A DNA stretch of 64,000 bases from Caldilineaceae bacterium. Lineage in GTDB: Bacteria > Chloroflexota > Anaerolineae > Caldilineales > Caldilineaceae. The position numbers and the translations under genes were made by a program. The stretch covers positions 1 to 64,000 of the forward strand of contig JAPOVP010000010.1 in assembly GCA_026708085.1 (NCBI GenBank), read 5' to 3'. Positions 17,670 through 27,081 of the stretch are shown here, in pieces (within the stretch, counting starts at the first letter, position 1; every line of letters starts with the position of its first letter). The notes below the pieces were generated by a model. The model had not been told where the DNA came from. It made no database searches and was given only the letters and a program-made list of their open reading frames with translations.

Positions 17670-20362
17670 GAAAAATCGAGCTGCATCAGCAGGTCCATGA
17701 ACTGAATGCTCATCTTCTCCGAGCCCAGTTCCGTGCTCGAATAGGGGTTGTCGAAGTGCAGGAACCCGCTGGTTGGTTCCTCACTTTCGTTGACCAGCAG
17801 AGGCCCTTCCCACCCGAAATCGATGCTCTCGCCCCGCAGGCTGGTAAGATGGACGCTGTCCTCCCCGAAAGTGACATCCAGCGACGTCACCTTCTCCACG
17901 AACTCGGCAAAGCTGCCGTCCGTTTCTTCTCGCCCCATCTGTACAACCCAAATGTTGTTCTGCCCGTAGGACCGCAACTCCCGAAACGCGCTCCTGCCCG
18001 TTTCCGTGAGCGTCAGCCCCGCTGAAGCCGTCATCGCCAGATAGCCGTCCCCGACGCGAGCACACGCCCAGCCCTCCCGTATCTCGTGCTCGTCAAACGC
18101 ATAAATCGGGAAATAGGCGTGCGTAAAGCCCAGCCAGTCATCCTCCGGCAGCTTGTGGACCGCAACCAGCAGATCCTTCCATTGAGCAGCCCGCGGCAGT
18201 ACGACGTTCCCATGCCAGAAGTTGGGCCGGTGAGAGCCGTCCTCGCTGAGGCATGGCGGGTGGGTAACGAATACGACGGCCTCCGGCGAAAAGGTCGCCT
18301 GCCAGATATGCTGCTGGTAACCGGATTCTCCTGGCCGGTAATCCTGCGCCGAACACAGCATATAGTCCGGCGTCTTATAGGTGACCTTGTTTACCTCCCA
18401 ACTGCCCTCTTCCCGGTCGCACCACGACTCCAGCTGACCCCCGTGCCGTTCCCGGCTCCAAATCTCGTCAGCCGGGTCGATCGCAATCGCCTCGATAACC
18501 GGCGGCAACTGATAGTTCACCGCGCACGCCAGGCTCACGATCCCCCGGATACTCCGGTTGAAGATCCCCTTGCCCCACAGCAGCCGCGCGATGCCTGACG
18601 TTGGCTCCCGGAAGCCATCCTTGATAAAGCGTGAATAAGTTCGCCCGTGGCTGGAACCGAACACCCCCTTGAAAGAGTTGACCGCCAGCCCGAAGAACAT
18701 CTTGTCCAACACAACCGCCGCCAGCTCACGCACGTCGTCGTTCTCAGCCAGGTCGACCAGGTGGCTGAGGGCCAGCACGTCCTCTTCAAAATAGGTGTTC
18801 GAATCCCACTCCCGGAAACCCCCCGCGGCCCGCTTGCGCAGCCACGAAAGCGCCCGCTCCTCACCCTTGGCGCGGTGTTCACTGCCGGTCAGGCCGGCAT
18901 TCGTGAACAGCTCCTCCGGTAACAGTTGACCCGCCAGAATCTCGCAGGTATGGAAGAGGATCTGATGGTTCTCCGACCAGAAGCACATCGCATCCGCGCC
19001 CGGCTGGTCCATCCAATAGCGGAAGTTGACAAAACAGTCCTGCAACGGCTCGACCAGCGCCTGCGGGAACCCCGGCTCCTCGATGTAGCGTCCCGCCATG
19101 CCCAGCAGACCCACCAGGTCGAAGTCGCTGCAATCAGCCCGCTCGTTTATCGAAGCGATACAGTCCAGGACCACCTGCTCATTGAGATTGTCCCACATGC
19201 CCAGTTCCATCGCCGCGATCTCGGAAAAGACGTTGCCCTCCGCGCCGCGCCGCGCGGCATTGAGCAGCGCCTCCCGCCGCCGTTGTGGGTAGGTGCCGTA
19301 GCGCTCCGTGGAATACTCGTTGTTACCGACGACGTAAACATCCAGTCGGCGTTCAACCCGCAGGTCGTTGACATAATAGTGCTCGGGATTGGGGAAGAGA
19401 AAGACCTCGTAGTCGTCTTGCGGAAACTGGAACGCAGTCCCCAGGACCACCTCTTCCCGCATTTCGCCCTTCGTGTGGTGTTCGCTGTAGATGCGCCCGC
19501 CCTTGCGCATCAACCGCAGCGCAAAATCGTCGGTCACCGCTTGCCCTTCCGGCCAGCTCACAGTCACCTTTGCATGGCGGCTGTATACGTCCCGGTCCAG
19601 GTATGCCTGGTCGAAGATCTCCTCCAGCGTCTGCCTCCTGCTCGCCGGCCGCACCGATGTCGGCAACAGCACACGGAAGTTTTCAACTGAATTCCTGTCC
19701 CCTTTACTCTGGTTTGTCACCTTCAGCGCCATCACATACGGGCATTCTCGCAACGCTACCGCCTCGAAACAGACGCCGATCTCGTTGCGCCCCGCTTTCA
19801 GTTTCGCCGGGAAGGACACGGTTTCCGGCAACTGGTGATGATAATGCTCCACCCGGTAGCACACCTCCCCGTTGACCCAGATGTCCGCCGGCCCGTTTGT
19901 CGTGACCGCAAAGGTCACCTCGCACGCACCGGGAACCTCCAGCACACAGAATGCCCATGCTTGCAGATAGTGGGGCGTATGCTGAAACGTCGACAGGTCA
20001 ACAAAGTGGTCGTCGAGGCAGCGCACGACACGCCATCGGGTCTCCTCGCGGTCAGGGACAAAACTGTGCCTCTCCAACGCGCCCGCGAATACCTCCGCCG
20101 ACGCGGCGATCGCACCCTCCCCCCAGTTTCCGCCCGCTGCGGCCGCGGCCCTGACGTCTGCGACGATCCGGTTCTTGTAGTCCGGACCCGTGTAACCGTC
20201 GACCTCCGCAATCGGCGTTGCCAGCGGCCCCGCCACCAGCCAGTCATGTACAAAGCCGGCCTGCAGGGCGGACTCCTGCCAGACCGGCGTCAAGGCAATC
20301 TGACCCTCAGCCTCCGGCTCTTTCGACTCCCCGGCCGGCTGAGCCTCTAACTCTGCGCTCAT
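17666..20362 (-). CDS. Large uncharacterised protein (898 aa), possible carbohydrate-active fold
   Basis: I do not recognise a named family. The N-terminal 250 residues resemble a beta-sandwich accessory module (DWLVAGPLATPI near the start, NGPADIWVNGEVCYR further on), as seen ahead of glycosidase or polysaccharide-lyase domains. The middle is helix-rich with Trp and aromatic residues (CFWSENHQILFHTCEI, YFEEDVLALSHLVDLA), compatible with an alpha-toroid such as heparinase-like lyases. The C-terminal part is again beta-rich. There is no signal peptide. The start at 20362 is preferred to 20410 because GGAG lies upstream and the first 16 residues of the longer frame look non-coding. It follows the ATPase gene by 111 bases, so it is probably co-transcribed with the partial importer. 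Confidence 0.75.
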   Translation of the reverse strand: MSAELEAQPAGESKEPEAEGQIALTPVWQESALQAGFVHDWLVAGPLATPIAEVDGYTGPDYKNRIVADVRAAAAAGGNWGEGAIAASAEVFAGALERHSFVPDREETRWRVVRCLDDHFVDLSTFQHTPHYLQAWAFCVLEVPGACEVTFAVTTNGPADIWVNGEVCYRVEHYHHQLPETVSFPAKLKAGRNEIGVCFEAVALRECPYVMALKVTNQSKGDRNSVENFRVLLPTSVRPASRRQTLEEIFDQAYLDRDVYSRHAKVTVSWPEGQAVTDDFALRLMRKGGRIYSEHHTKGEMREEVVLGTAFQFPQDDYEVFLFPNPEHYYVNDLRVERRLDVYVVGNNEYSTERYGTYPQRRREALLNAARRGAEGNVFSEIAAMELGMWDNLNEQVVLDCIASINERADCSDFDLVGLLGMAGRYIEEPGFPQALVEPLQDCFVNFRYWMDQPGADAMCFWSENHQILFHTCEILAGQLLPEELFTNAGLTGSEHRAKGEERALSWLRKRAAGGFREWDSNTYFEEDVLALSHLVDLAENDDVRELAAVVLDKMFFGLAVNSFKGVFGSSHGRTYSRFIKDGFREPTSGIARLLWGKGIFNRSIRGIVSLACAVNYQLPPVIEAIAIDPADEIWSRERHGGQLESWCDREEGSWEVNKVTYKTPDYMLCSAQDYRPGESGYQQHIWQATFSPEAVVFVTHPPCLSEDGSHRPNFWHGNVVLPRAAQWKDLLVAVHKLPEDDWLGFTHAYFPIYAFDEHEIREGWACARVGDGYLAMTASAGLTLTETGRSAFRELRSYGQNNIWVVQMGREETDGSFAEFVEKVTSLDVTFGEDSVHLTSLRGESIDFGWEGPLLVNESEEPTSGFLHFDNPYSSTELGSEKMSIQFMDLLMQLDFS

Positions 20363-20473
20363 AGATCGTTTACTCCGATTGTCCTGTTTTCTTGGTTGGT
20401 CTAGGTGCAATGCAAAGAGGTCGCGATACGCGACCTCCGATGAAGATTCCAGCGTAGAAACGTATTGAGTGCG

Positions 20474-21556
20474 CTACTCGTACAACACGCAGCGAACCAT
20501 GTGGCCGCCTTCCAGTTCCAGCAAAGGTGGGTTGCGCGTATCGCACACGCCCGCAATCGCCTTGCGGCAGCGCGGGTGGAACGGACAACCCTCCGGAATC
20601 GAATATGGGTCCGGAACCGAGCCGCGAATCGCCGTCAACTGGCTGGTAATCCCCTGGGACGACTTGCGTCCCAACAGCGGGATCGAGCGTAGCAGCGCCT
20701 GCGTGTACGGATGCTTGGGATCATAGAAAATGGTGTCGACGTCAGCCATCTCCACCACTTCACCCAGATACATGACCACTACATAATCGACCATCTGCGC
20801 GATAACGCCCAGGTCGTGCGTGATGAAGATAATCGCCATCCCCAGCTCATCCTGCAGCTCGCGCATCAGCGTCAGAATCTGGGCCTGCGTGGTCACGTCC
20901 AGCGCCGTAGTCGGCTCGTCCGCAATCAGCAAGCTGGGCCGGCAAGAAAGCGCCATCGCAATCATGGCGCGCTGCCGCATACCACCGCTCAACTGATGCG
21001 GATAGCGGTCGATCGTGCGTTCCGGCTGCGGCATGCCCACCTTGTTCAGCACGTCGATCGCCTGCGCCCGCGCCTCCTCCTTGTCGACGTCCTGGTGCAG
21101 CAGGATCGCCTCGATAATCTGATTCCCAATCGTGTGCACGGGGCTAAGCGACGTCATCGGCTCCTGAAATACCATCGAGATCTCACCGCCGCGAATGGAA
21201 CGCGCCTGCGCGCCCATGGCGTCGATCTTGGTCATATCCACGACCAGGTCCGTGACGCTGCCGTTCTCCTGGTTCTGCAGGTGGAAGAGCACTTCCCCCT
21301 CCACCACGCGTCCCGGTGAGGGCACAATCGCCATGATCGAGCGCGCCGTGATCGACTTGCCGCAGCCGCTTTCACCCACCAGGCCAACCGTCTGGCCGCG
21401 GCGTACCGTGAAATCTACGCCCTCCAATGCCCGCACGATTCCCTGCGCCAGGAAAAAGTGCGTCTTCAGCCCCTTTACCTCCAGCAGCATCTCCTGGGAC
21501 TCCGCGGACCCGCCGGCATCGGCCACTCTGTCAATTTGCGAAGAAGAAATTGTCAT
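20474..21556 (-). CDS. ABC importer ATPase, DppD/OppD type
   Basis: 360 residues. Walker A GESGCGKS lies near residue 61, the Q-loop in [15 protein letters not shown], the signature [15 protein letters not shown], Walker [13 protein letters not shown] and the H-loop ITHDLGVIAQM. The C-terminal region has HPYTQALLRSIP and the four-Cys pattern GCPFHPRCRKAIAGVC plus RCVLY. It is paired with a DppC-type permease only. No DppF-type ATPase, DppB permease or binding protein gene adjoins it, so the set is incomplete and may assemble with subunits from the loci at 1484-15170. Confidence 0.9.
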   Translation of the reverse strand: MTISSSQIDRVADAGGSAESQEMLLEVKGLKTHFFLAQGIVRALEGVDFTVRRGQTVGLVGESGCGKSITARSIMAIVPSPGRVVEGEVLFHLQNQENGSVTDLVVDMTKIDAMGAQARSIRGGEISMVFQEPMTSLSPVHTIGNQIIEAILLHQDVDKEEARAQAIDVLNKVGMPQPERTIDRYPHQLSGGMRQRAMIAMALSCRPSLLIADEPTTALDVTTQAQILTLMRELQDELGMAIIFITHDLGVIAQMVDYVVVMYLGEVVEMADVDTIFYDPKHPYTQALLRSIPLLGRKSSQGITSQLTAIRGSVPDPYSIPEGCPFHPRCRKAIAGVCDTRNPPLLELEGGHMVRCVLYE

Positions 21557-21674
21557 GGGTGAAATCCGTTCTGTTTATGTTTCAGCAGTCGTCATTCAGT
21601 TCCGACTTACTGGACACCCCATCTGCACTCCAGGGCTTTCCTGTCTCCGGATGGAACAAGGTCTGGTCACCAAG

Positions 21675-22865
21675 CTACTTGGCATATGGGTCGGCGGCGT
21701 CGCGGATGCCGTCCCCCAGAAAATTGAAGGCCAGTACTGCCAGAACCACCGCCAGTCCGGGGGTCAATACCCAAGGGGCCAGGGCGACCGAACGTAGATT
21801 CTGGGCCTCTTGCAACAGCACACCCCAACTGATGGCCGGCGCCCTTAAACCCAGACCAATGAAACTCAGACCCGTTTCCGACAGAATAATGCCCGGAATC
21901 GCCAATGTCAAGGACGCGATAATGTGGCTGAGAAACGAGGGAACCATGTGACGCAGAATAATGCGCATCTCACTTGAGCCGCAGAAGCGCGCCGCCATCA
22001 CAAAGTCCTCTTCTCTCATGCTCAGAAAACGCCCGCGTACAACCCGGGCCAGCCCCGTCCAGCCCACGAACGAAAGCAGAATCGTAACGCCGAAATACAG
22101 GCGCACCACCGGCCAGTCAGCCGGCAGAGCCGCAGCCAGCGCCATGATCAGTGGAATCTCCGGAATCGAACGGATGAACTCAATCAGGCGTTGAATTGCA
22201 TTGTCAATCGCCCCGCCATAGAAGCCGGAAATGCCGCCGAGCAGAATGCCTATCACCAGGCTGATGACCACACTCACCAGACCAATCGTCAGCGAAATCC
22301 GCGCGCCGTAACACAGCCGCGAGAACAGGTCCCGCCCCAGCCGGTCGGCGCCCATCAGAAAGATTCCCTGCTCCTCATGCGGAACGTCCAACCCGTAGAG
22401 ATGCCAATTCGTCGGAAACTGGCCCCACATCTCGTACTCTGTTCCGCGCACGAAAAAGCGAATCGGATGTACAACTGTCTCGTCCTCTTTGTAAATGTTG
22501 CGCAAGGTCACGGGGTCCCGCTCACGGATAATCTTGTAGACAAACGGCCTGCGCAGATTTCCTTCCGCATCGATAATCCGGATCTTCATCGGCGGTACAA
22601 ACTTATACTTAACAAAGGACTGCTCTGGGTCGTACGGCGCCACGAACTCGGCAAAAGCCGCTATCCCATAAAGAATGATAACCAGAAATCCGGAGAGGAC
22701 GGCCATCCGGTGCTTCCGAAATCGCCACCACATCAACTGTGAGTAGGACGCTACATATATATCTTCGTCTTCGACTATATCGGGATCGAGGCCCGCGTCG
22801 TCCTCATAGGCTTGGCTTTCTTCTTCATCAGACCTGTCGATCCAGGAACGTTGCAATGTCTCCAT
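21675..22865 (-). CDS. ABC importer permease, DppC/OppC type
   Basis: 396 residues, the third DppC-type paralogue in the window and very close in plan to the one at 13989. It has an acidic N-terminal tail, QLMWWRFRKHRMAVL before helix 1, the roughly 110-residue extracytoplasmic insert, the EAA loop VMAARFCGSSEMRIILRHM, and the terminus LGDGIRDAADPYAK. It heads a minus-strand set (permease, ATPase, large uncharacterised protein). The stretch between it and prs contains no DppB or binding-protein remnant that I can see. Confidence 0.9.
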   Translation of the reverse strand: METLQRSWIDRSDEEESQAYEDDAGLDPDIVEDEDIYVASYSQLMWWRFRKHRMAVLSGFLVIILYGIAAFAEFVAPYDPEQSFVKYKFVPPMKIRIIDAEGNLRRPFVYKIIRERDPVTLRNIYKEDETVVHPIRFFVRGTEYEMWGQFPTNWHLYGLDVPHEEQGIFLMGADRLGRDLFSRLCYGARISLTIGLVSVVISLVIGILLGGISGFYGGAIDNAIQRLIEFIRSIPEIPLIMALAAALPADWPVVRLYFGVTILLSFVGWTGLARVVRGRFLSMREEDFVMAARFCGSSEMRIILRHMVPSFLSHIIASLTLAIPGIILSETGLSFIGLGLRAPAISWGVLLQEAQNLRSVALAPWVLTPGLAVVLAVLAFNFLGDGIRDAADPYAK

Positions 22866-23059
22866 ATACTGTCCTCCGGGTATCCGTTACTCCGGTCTCC
22901 CTGAAGTGTACGGCACCATCAATCCTGAGAGTAGGCCTGACCTGGCGCGCGTCGCCGGCAATTCTCAGCCGGAAACCCAAATGGGTCAACCAGTCCTGGG
23001 TTACCCCGCGTAAGAGCTACAGATGGGTCGAGGGTATAGCCCGTTCCGGCAAGACCTTC

Positions 23060-24010
23060 CTACATGAGTATAAGCTTCTTTGAAATACTTCGACCCTGGT
23101 GGATGCGATTGATTATGTCCGCCAGCATCGGCGCTATCGACAGGACGACCACCTTGTCAGATCGTTTTTCAGGGGGGACGGGAAGCGTGTTGGAAACGAC
23201 CAGCTTGGCGATACGATCGTCGGTCTCAAGATGCTCCAACGCGGAAGGCAGCAATACCGGGTGTGTGACCGCAAACGCCGCCGTCCCCTCCGCCCCGGCC
23301 TCGTACAATGCGTCAATCTGCTTCAGAACGCTGCCGCCGGCCATGATATCGTCAATGATGATCGGGCGGATTCCCGCGATTTCACCGACAACGTGCGTCG
23401 TCTCCGCAACGCTTACGCTCGTACGCCGCTTGTGCATCACCACCAGCGGCAGATTCAGGAGCTGGGCGTATCGGCCCGCCAAACTGGCCCGGCCCACGTC
23501 CGGGCTCACAATGGCCGCGTTTTCCCACTCCGGTTGTCGGAAATAGTCCGCCAGGATCGGCAGCGCAGAAAGCGGATCGACCGGAATATTGAAAAAGCCT
23601 TGGATCGCCCTCGCATGGATATCGACAAAGATTACGCGATGCGCTCCCATCACCTCCAGCATATTGGCAATAACCCGCGCGCTGACCGCCTCGCGGCCAT
23701 GCGCCATGCGCTCCTGGCGCGAGTAGGGAAAATACGGCACGACCACGCTGACACTGTGTGCGCTGGCTCGCCGGAAAGCGTCCAGATACAGCATCAGCTC
23801 CATCACATGATCGTTCACCGGTTGGCAGCAGGACTGGACCAAAAAGATGTCCTGGTCGCGCACGACCTCATCGATCATTACGTGTGTCTCGCTGTCGGGC
23901 AGACGGCGAGTCGTGGATTGACCGAGTTCCACCCCAAGAGTATCGGCAATCTCCACGGCCAGCTCCTTGTGAGCAGAACCGCTGAAGATGCGCAACGGGT
24001 GATACGACAC
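23060..24010 (-). CDS. prs: Ribose-phosphate pyrophosphokinase (PRPP synthase)
   Basis: Makes PRPP from ribose 5-phosphate and ATP for nucleotide, His and Trp synthesis. Recognised by [16 protein letters not shown] at the start, [10 protein letters not shown] (ATP/flexible-loop region), [19 protein letters not shown] (the family signature around the metal site), and the PRPP loop [12 protein letters not shown]. In that loop the usual DDxxxTGGT pattern is replaced by Ala-Gly-Gly-Ser. I choose the GTG at 24010 because GGACAGGAGAGA precedes it and it gives 316 residues, the normal length. The ATG at 24079 would add 23 unrelated residues. It is a monocistronic minus-strand gene. Confidence 0.92.
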   Translation of the reverse strand: MSYHPLRIFSGSAHKELAVEIADTLGVELGQSTTRRLPDSETHVMIDEVVRDQDIFLVQSCCQPVNDHVMELMLYLDAFRRASAHSVSVVVPYFPYSRQERMAHGREAVSARVIANMLEVMGAHRVIFVDIHARAIQGFFNIPVDPLSALPILADYFRQPEWENAAIVSPDVGRASLAGRYAQLLNLPLVVMHKRRTSVSVAETTHVVGEIAGIRPIIIDDIMAGGSVLKQIDALYEAGAEGTAAFAVTHPVLLPSALEHLETDDRIAKLVVSNTLPVPPEKRSDKVVVLSIAPMLADIINRIHQGRSISKKLILM

Positions 24011-24121
24011 AGCCTGTCTCTCCTGTCCTGGGGCGCAAAGGGGTCGCTTGAAGGTACCTCCGCCAACGGCGTGTATCATAGCCCCTTACCAGCGATATGG
24101 CAAGAGTCGGGCCCCCTTTGG

Positions 24122-24581
24122 GTGCATCCCAAAATGGAGGTGAACCTCCTTATGCCTCAAGAACCAACAGAGCCGTCTCCAGTCCTCTATCAACTCGAAG
24201 GAAAGCGCCTTCTCTGACCCCTGACCCCTGACCCCTGGCCCCTGCATTTCTGGGCGGTCGGGCCTATTCGGCCCTCCCTTGTGCGGGGGCTCCGCCCCCG
24301 CAACGCCCCCTCTCCTACAACATGCCTCATCGACTTGGTGTCGACATTGGTGACGGGTGCCCAATCGAAGGTGTCTGGCCAGACCGCGTCCCGCCGGTAC
24401 CTTCAAATCCCCGTAGGTGCCGGCCTTGTGCTTGCACTCGTACCCTCCCCAACTGACGGACTCAACCGTACGGCCGGGCCTGGCGCCTGCACAGCGTCTC
24501 GCCAAAAGAGGGTAAACAATTCCGGCCACCGCTGGCACTGATGCCCCGCTGGACTGTTCCCACCCCAGATCCGGGATGCAC
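24122..24581. repeat. Interspersed element, copy B (about 460 bp)
   Basis: It begins GTGCATCCC and ends GGGATGCAC, an exact 9-bp terminal inverted repeat. Inside, in order: CATCCCAAAATGGAGG; a CTGACCC heptamer array (24214-24241); GGGCGGTCGGGCC with hairpin GGGCC-TATTC-GGCCC; the GC-rich hairpin GCGGGGGC-TCC-GCCCCCGC; CTCCTACAACATGCCT; a GTAGGTGCCGGCCTTGTG block; and the terminal block with CCACCGCTGGCA. The same order recurs in copies C and D. There is no open frame with coding character. Confidence 0.8.
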
Positions 24582-24588
24582 AAACCCT

Positions 24589-24617
24589 TTAACCAATCTG
24601 GCGTCGTTGTGTTATAT
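24589..24617 (+). promoter_or_regulatory. Possible rdgB promoter
   Basis: TTAACC at 24589 and TTATAT at 24612 are 17 bases apart, immediately outside the right end of element copy B and 77 bases before the rdgB start. Both hexamers are imperfect, so this is tentative. Confidence 0.3.
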
Positions 24618-24693
24618 GTGAATGTGTGAAAGGCAGTATGGCCGACGGACGGCAGGGCAGGCGTGAAGCCCCCGCGCGTGGGAGGACAGTGAC

Positions 24694-25299
24694 ATGGACC
24701 AAAAGCTGTTAGTTGCGACTCACAATCAGGGAAAACTCCTGGAGTACAGCAAGCTCTTGCAGGACCTGCCCCTGACGCTAACCTATCTGGACGAAATCGG
24801 CGTCCGCGAAGAGGTAGCCGAGACCGGGAACACCTTCGCCGCCAATGCCCGGCTGAAGGCGCAGGAATACGCCGGCATGACCGGCCTCTGGACTTGGGCC
24901 GACGACAGCGGCCTGGAGGTCGATGCCCTCCAGGGAGCCCCGGGCGTGCACTCCGCCCGCTACGCAGGTCCCGATGCTACCGATCAGGACAGGTTTGAAT
25001 TGCTGCTGAAAGAGCTGCTTTCCCATCCCCGCCCTTGGACGGCCCGCTTCCAATGTGTGGTCGCCGTCGCCCGTCCTGCGACCGGGATCCAAACCTGCAC
25101 GGGGACGCTGGAGGGACTCATCACCAAAGTGCCGCGAGGGTCAAACGGCTTCGGTTACGATCCCATCTTCTTCGCGCCGGACTATGGGCGAACCCTGGCA
25201 GAGCTGCCAACCTCGGTCAAGAACGAAATCAGCCATCGGGGGCGGGCATCGCGCCGCGCCAAAGAGTTGCTGAAAGATCTTCTCAAGAGTGACCTCTAA
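24694..25299 (+). CDS. rdgB: XTP/dITP diphosphatase (RdgB/HAM1 family)
   Basis: Hydrolyses non-canonical purine triphosphates (ITP, dITP, XTP) to monophosphates, keeping them out of DNA and RNA. The 201 residues match the family. LVATHNQGKLLEY is the N-terminal substrate loop (the THNxxK motif). ADDSGLEVDALQGAPGVHS contains the metal-binding DDSGL, and SNGFGYDPIFF is the base-recognition signature. SHRGRA near the end is the C-terminal SHR motif. GGAGG lies 9 bases before the ATG. It stands alone between element copy B and a small membrane protein gene. Confidence 0.94.
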   Translation: MDQKLLVATHNQGKLLEYSKLLQDLPLTLTYLDEIGVREEVAETGNTFAANARLKAQEYAGMTGLWTWADDSGLEVDALQGAPGVHSARYAGPDATDQDRFELLLKELLSHPRPWTARFQCVVAVARPATGIQTCTGTLEGLITKVPRGSNGFGYDPIFFAPDYGRTLAELPTSVKNEISHRGRASRRAKELLKDLLKSDL

Positions 25300-25475
25300 C
25301 CAAGGGGAGACCACATCTGAAAGGTGTAGGGAACATCTGTGATTGAATTCTGACCAATTGCCACAAAACGCCGCTGGACACGCTAACATACTCTGGTGAT
25401 ACAATGTCTCCAAGCTACCCCGAATTCTGAGTCCGATAAGAGCAGGAAGTAACACTTTGCCTGGGAGGTTCAAAA

Positions 25476-25832
25476 GTGAAAGACGAATTGCTCCAACCTG
25501 TGATTTTCAATGTAATTACCATCGTGGCCTTGTTGTTTTCTCTTTTCCAGATTGTTACTGGGACTTCGGGGCGCCTGATCAGAACGGCCGATGCCATCCA
25601 TGCCCTCGAACAGCTCGCCGCCGATGGCGTCCTCGAGGACGACTCGATAGTCGCTGGCCTCTCGACCAACCAAGACCAGCGCACGCGGCTTGACAACTAC
25701 CTGATCGTGACAATGATCGTCGCGATCCTCGCCAATGTCGTCGCCAACTACCTTGGTCGTGGAAGACATCACACGAACACCTCAAGGATTCGTGAATTGG
25801 AAGCGGAACTGCGTGCACTGCGAGAGGACTAG
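25476..25832 (+). CDS. Small two-helix membrane protein (118 aa), paralogue 1
   Basis: Unrecognised family. It has an N-terminal hydrophobic helix (PVIFNVITIVALLFSLFQIV), a polar middle of about 50 residues, a second helix (LIVTMIVAILANVVANYLG), then a short charged coiled-coil tail RIRELEAELRALRED. The start is GTG at 25476, with GGGAGGT 9 bases upstream. The gene at 26431 encodes a protein of identical length and layout. The two conserved helices and tail and the diverged middle suggest a membrane-anchored pair with a variable extracytoplasmic or linker segment. The function is unknown. Confidence 0.75.
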   Translation: MKDELLQPVIFNVITIVALLFSLFQIVTGTSGRLIRTADAIHALEQLAADGVLEDDSIVAGLSTNQDQRTRLDNYLIVTMIVAILANVVANYLGRGRHHTNTSRIRELEAELRALRED

Positions 25833-26430
25833 GGCCCGTCGACATTACCTTTCTCCCGCCCAATCATCCCGTAGGGGCACCCCTTGTGGGTGCCCAAGCC
25901 CGCACCCTTGAAATGCACCAACCCCTCAATTCGCCCGTAGGTGCACACCTTGTTGGTGCCCTTGCGGTTGCCGCACCTACAGAGGAGTGGTCGCAAGTCT
26001 GTAGCGTATGAAGCATCTGTGCTGCTGAATACGTCTTCGATACTGGCCGGTTAGCTCCATTTCTGAGTGTCGATAACACTTGCTCAACTGCGGCCCGCCT
26101 CACACCTCCACGAGGACCGGCACCGCGGCATTGATCTTTCCTCGTATCAGGCAATTCAGGCGGGGGCCTCGTCATCTGACATCAGTTGGGGCCATCGATG
26201 AAGACCCCCACTCCAGTTTCAACCTGACAATCTACCGCGCATAATCGGGTCCTCTCTGAACTCTTCCCAATACATGCCTGGCCTTTCAAATGTGCCACCC
26301 ACGCAGCAGGGCGCTTACCCCAAAGTCCGTCTTACCGACTTCGGCCGCCTGCATGTTGTCGCATAATAGCTATATGCAGTACTCTGAAACGTGAGATTCA
26401 AACGAACTGCTTGGACAATGAGGATGAGAA
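25833..26430. repeat. Intergenic region with two REP-like hairpins
   Basis: No gene is seen. At 25868-25902 is CCCGTAGGGGCACCCCTTG followed by TGGGTGCCCAAGCCCGC, a hairpin with GGGCACC/GGTGCCC-type arms. At 25937-25980 a related unit has perfect outer arms GTAGGTGC / GCACCTAC. Both belong to the same word family as the hairpins inside the interspersed elements. The rest has no structure that I recognise. Confidence 0.65.
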
Positions 26431-26787
26431 ATGGAAGGCAAGTTGCTGCCGCCGGTGATCTTCAATGCAATTACGATTGTGGCGATGTTATATGCTCTGA
26501 GCCAGATAATCACTGATGGACCGAAGCTCCGTTCTACGACAACCGGGATCACAATGACGCTACAGGAGCTCGCTCAGGAGAGTGAACTGGTCGATGAAGC
26601 CTTAATCTCGTCTTTTGTGGCCGATCAGGAGCAAAGACGGGGACTATTCAACGAAATCATCGTGGTAATGCTGACCGCGATTCTGGCCAACGTCGCCGCA
26701 AACTTTTTTGGCCGCGGCAGGCAAAAGGCGAACACCGCCAGAATTCGTGAGTTGGAGGAAGAACTGCGCGGACTACGAGAGAATTAG
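26431..26787 (+). CDS. Small two-helix membrane protein (118 aa), paralogue 2
   Basis: Same plan and length as the protein at 25476. Helix 1 is PVIFNAITIVAMLYALSQII, helix 2 is IIVVMLTAILANVAANFFG, and the tail is RIRELEEELRGLREN. Helices and tail are nearly identical between the two, while residues 30-70 are not, which fits duplication followed by divergence of the loop. The ATG at 26431 has GAGGATGAG upstream. The two genes are 598 bases apart with REP-like hairpins between, so they may be transcribed separately. The function is unknown. Confidence 0.75.
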   Translation: MEGKLLPPVIFNAITIVAMLYALSQIITDGPKLRSTTTGITMTLQELAQESELVDEALISSFVADQEQRRGLFNEIIVVMLTAILANVAANFFGRGRQKANTARIRELEEELRGLREN

Positions 26788-27081
26788 CACCTCAGGTCCC
26801 TTTCCCCATTCCCTGACATGCGAGGCCGGCCGCGGTACGAATTTGTCCTGCAGCCATTACGGGTGCACAGAAGTATCAGAGCCCCATTTCTGGGGCTCGT
26901 TGACGTCTGTCAAAATAGCGATTTGTGGAGGCAATGTGCCCATCCGCTCAGTCACCCAAAGAAAATCCGATACGCCTTTGGTGTTCTTCGCGTACCTTTG
27001 CGTGACTTCGCGGATCGTTCGATTTTTGGCATAAACAAGAAACGAGCGAAATACTTCCCGCACAGGCCCGCATGCGGTTCG

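Noticed and set aside
23099..24217. 372-codon plus-strand frame opposite prs
   Set aside because: It is an antisense shadow of a conserved enzyme with no recognisable product.
26788..27081. Small frames in the spacer before the RraA-like gene
   Set aside because: They lack ribosome sites and resemble generic intergenic text (TTCGCGTACCTTTGCGTGAC); no protein could be supported.
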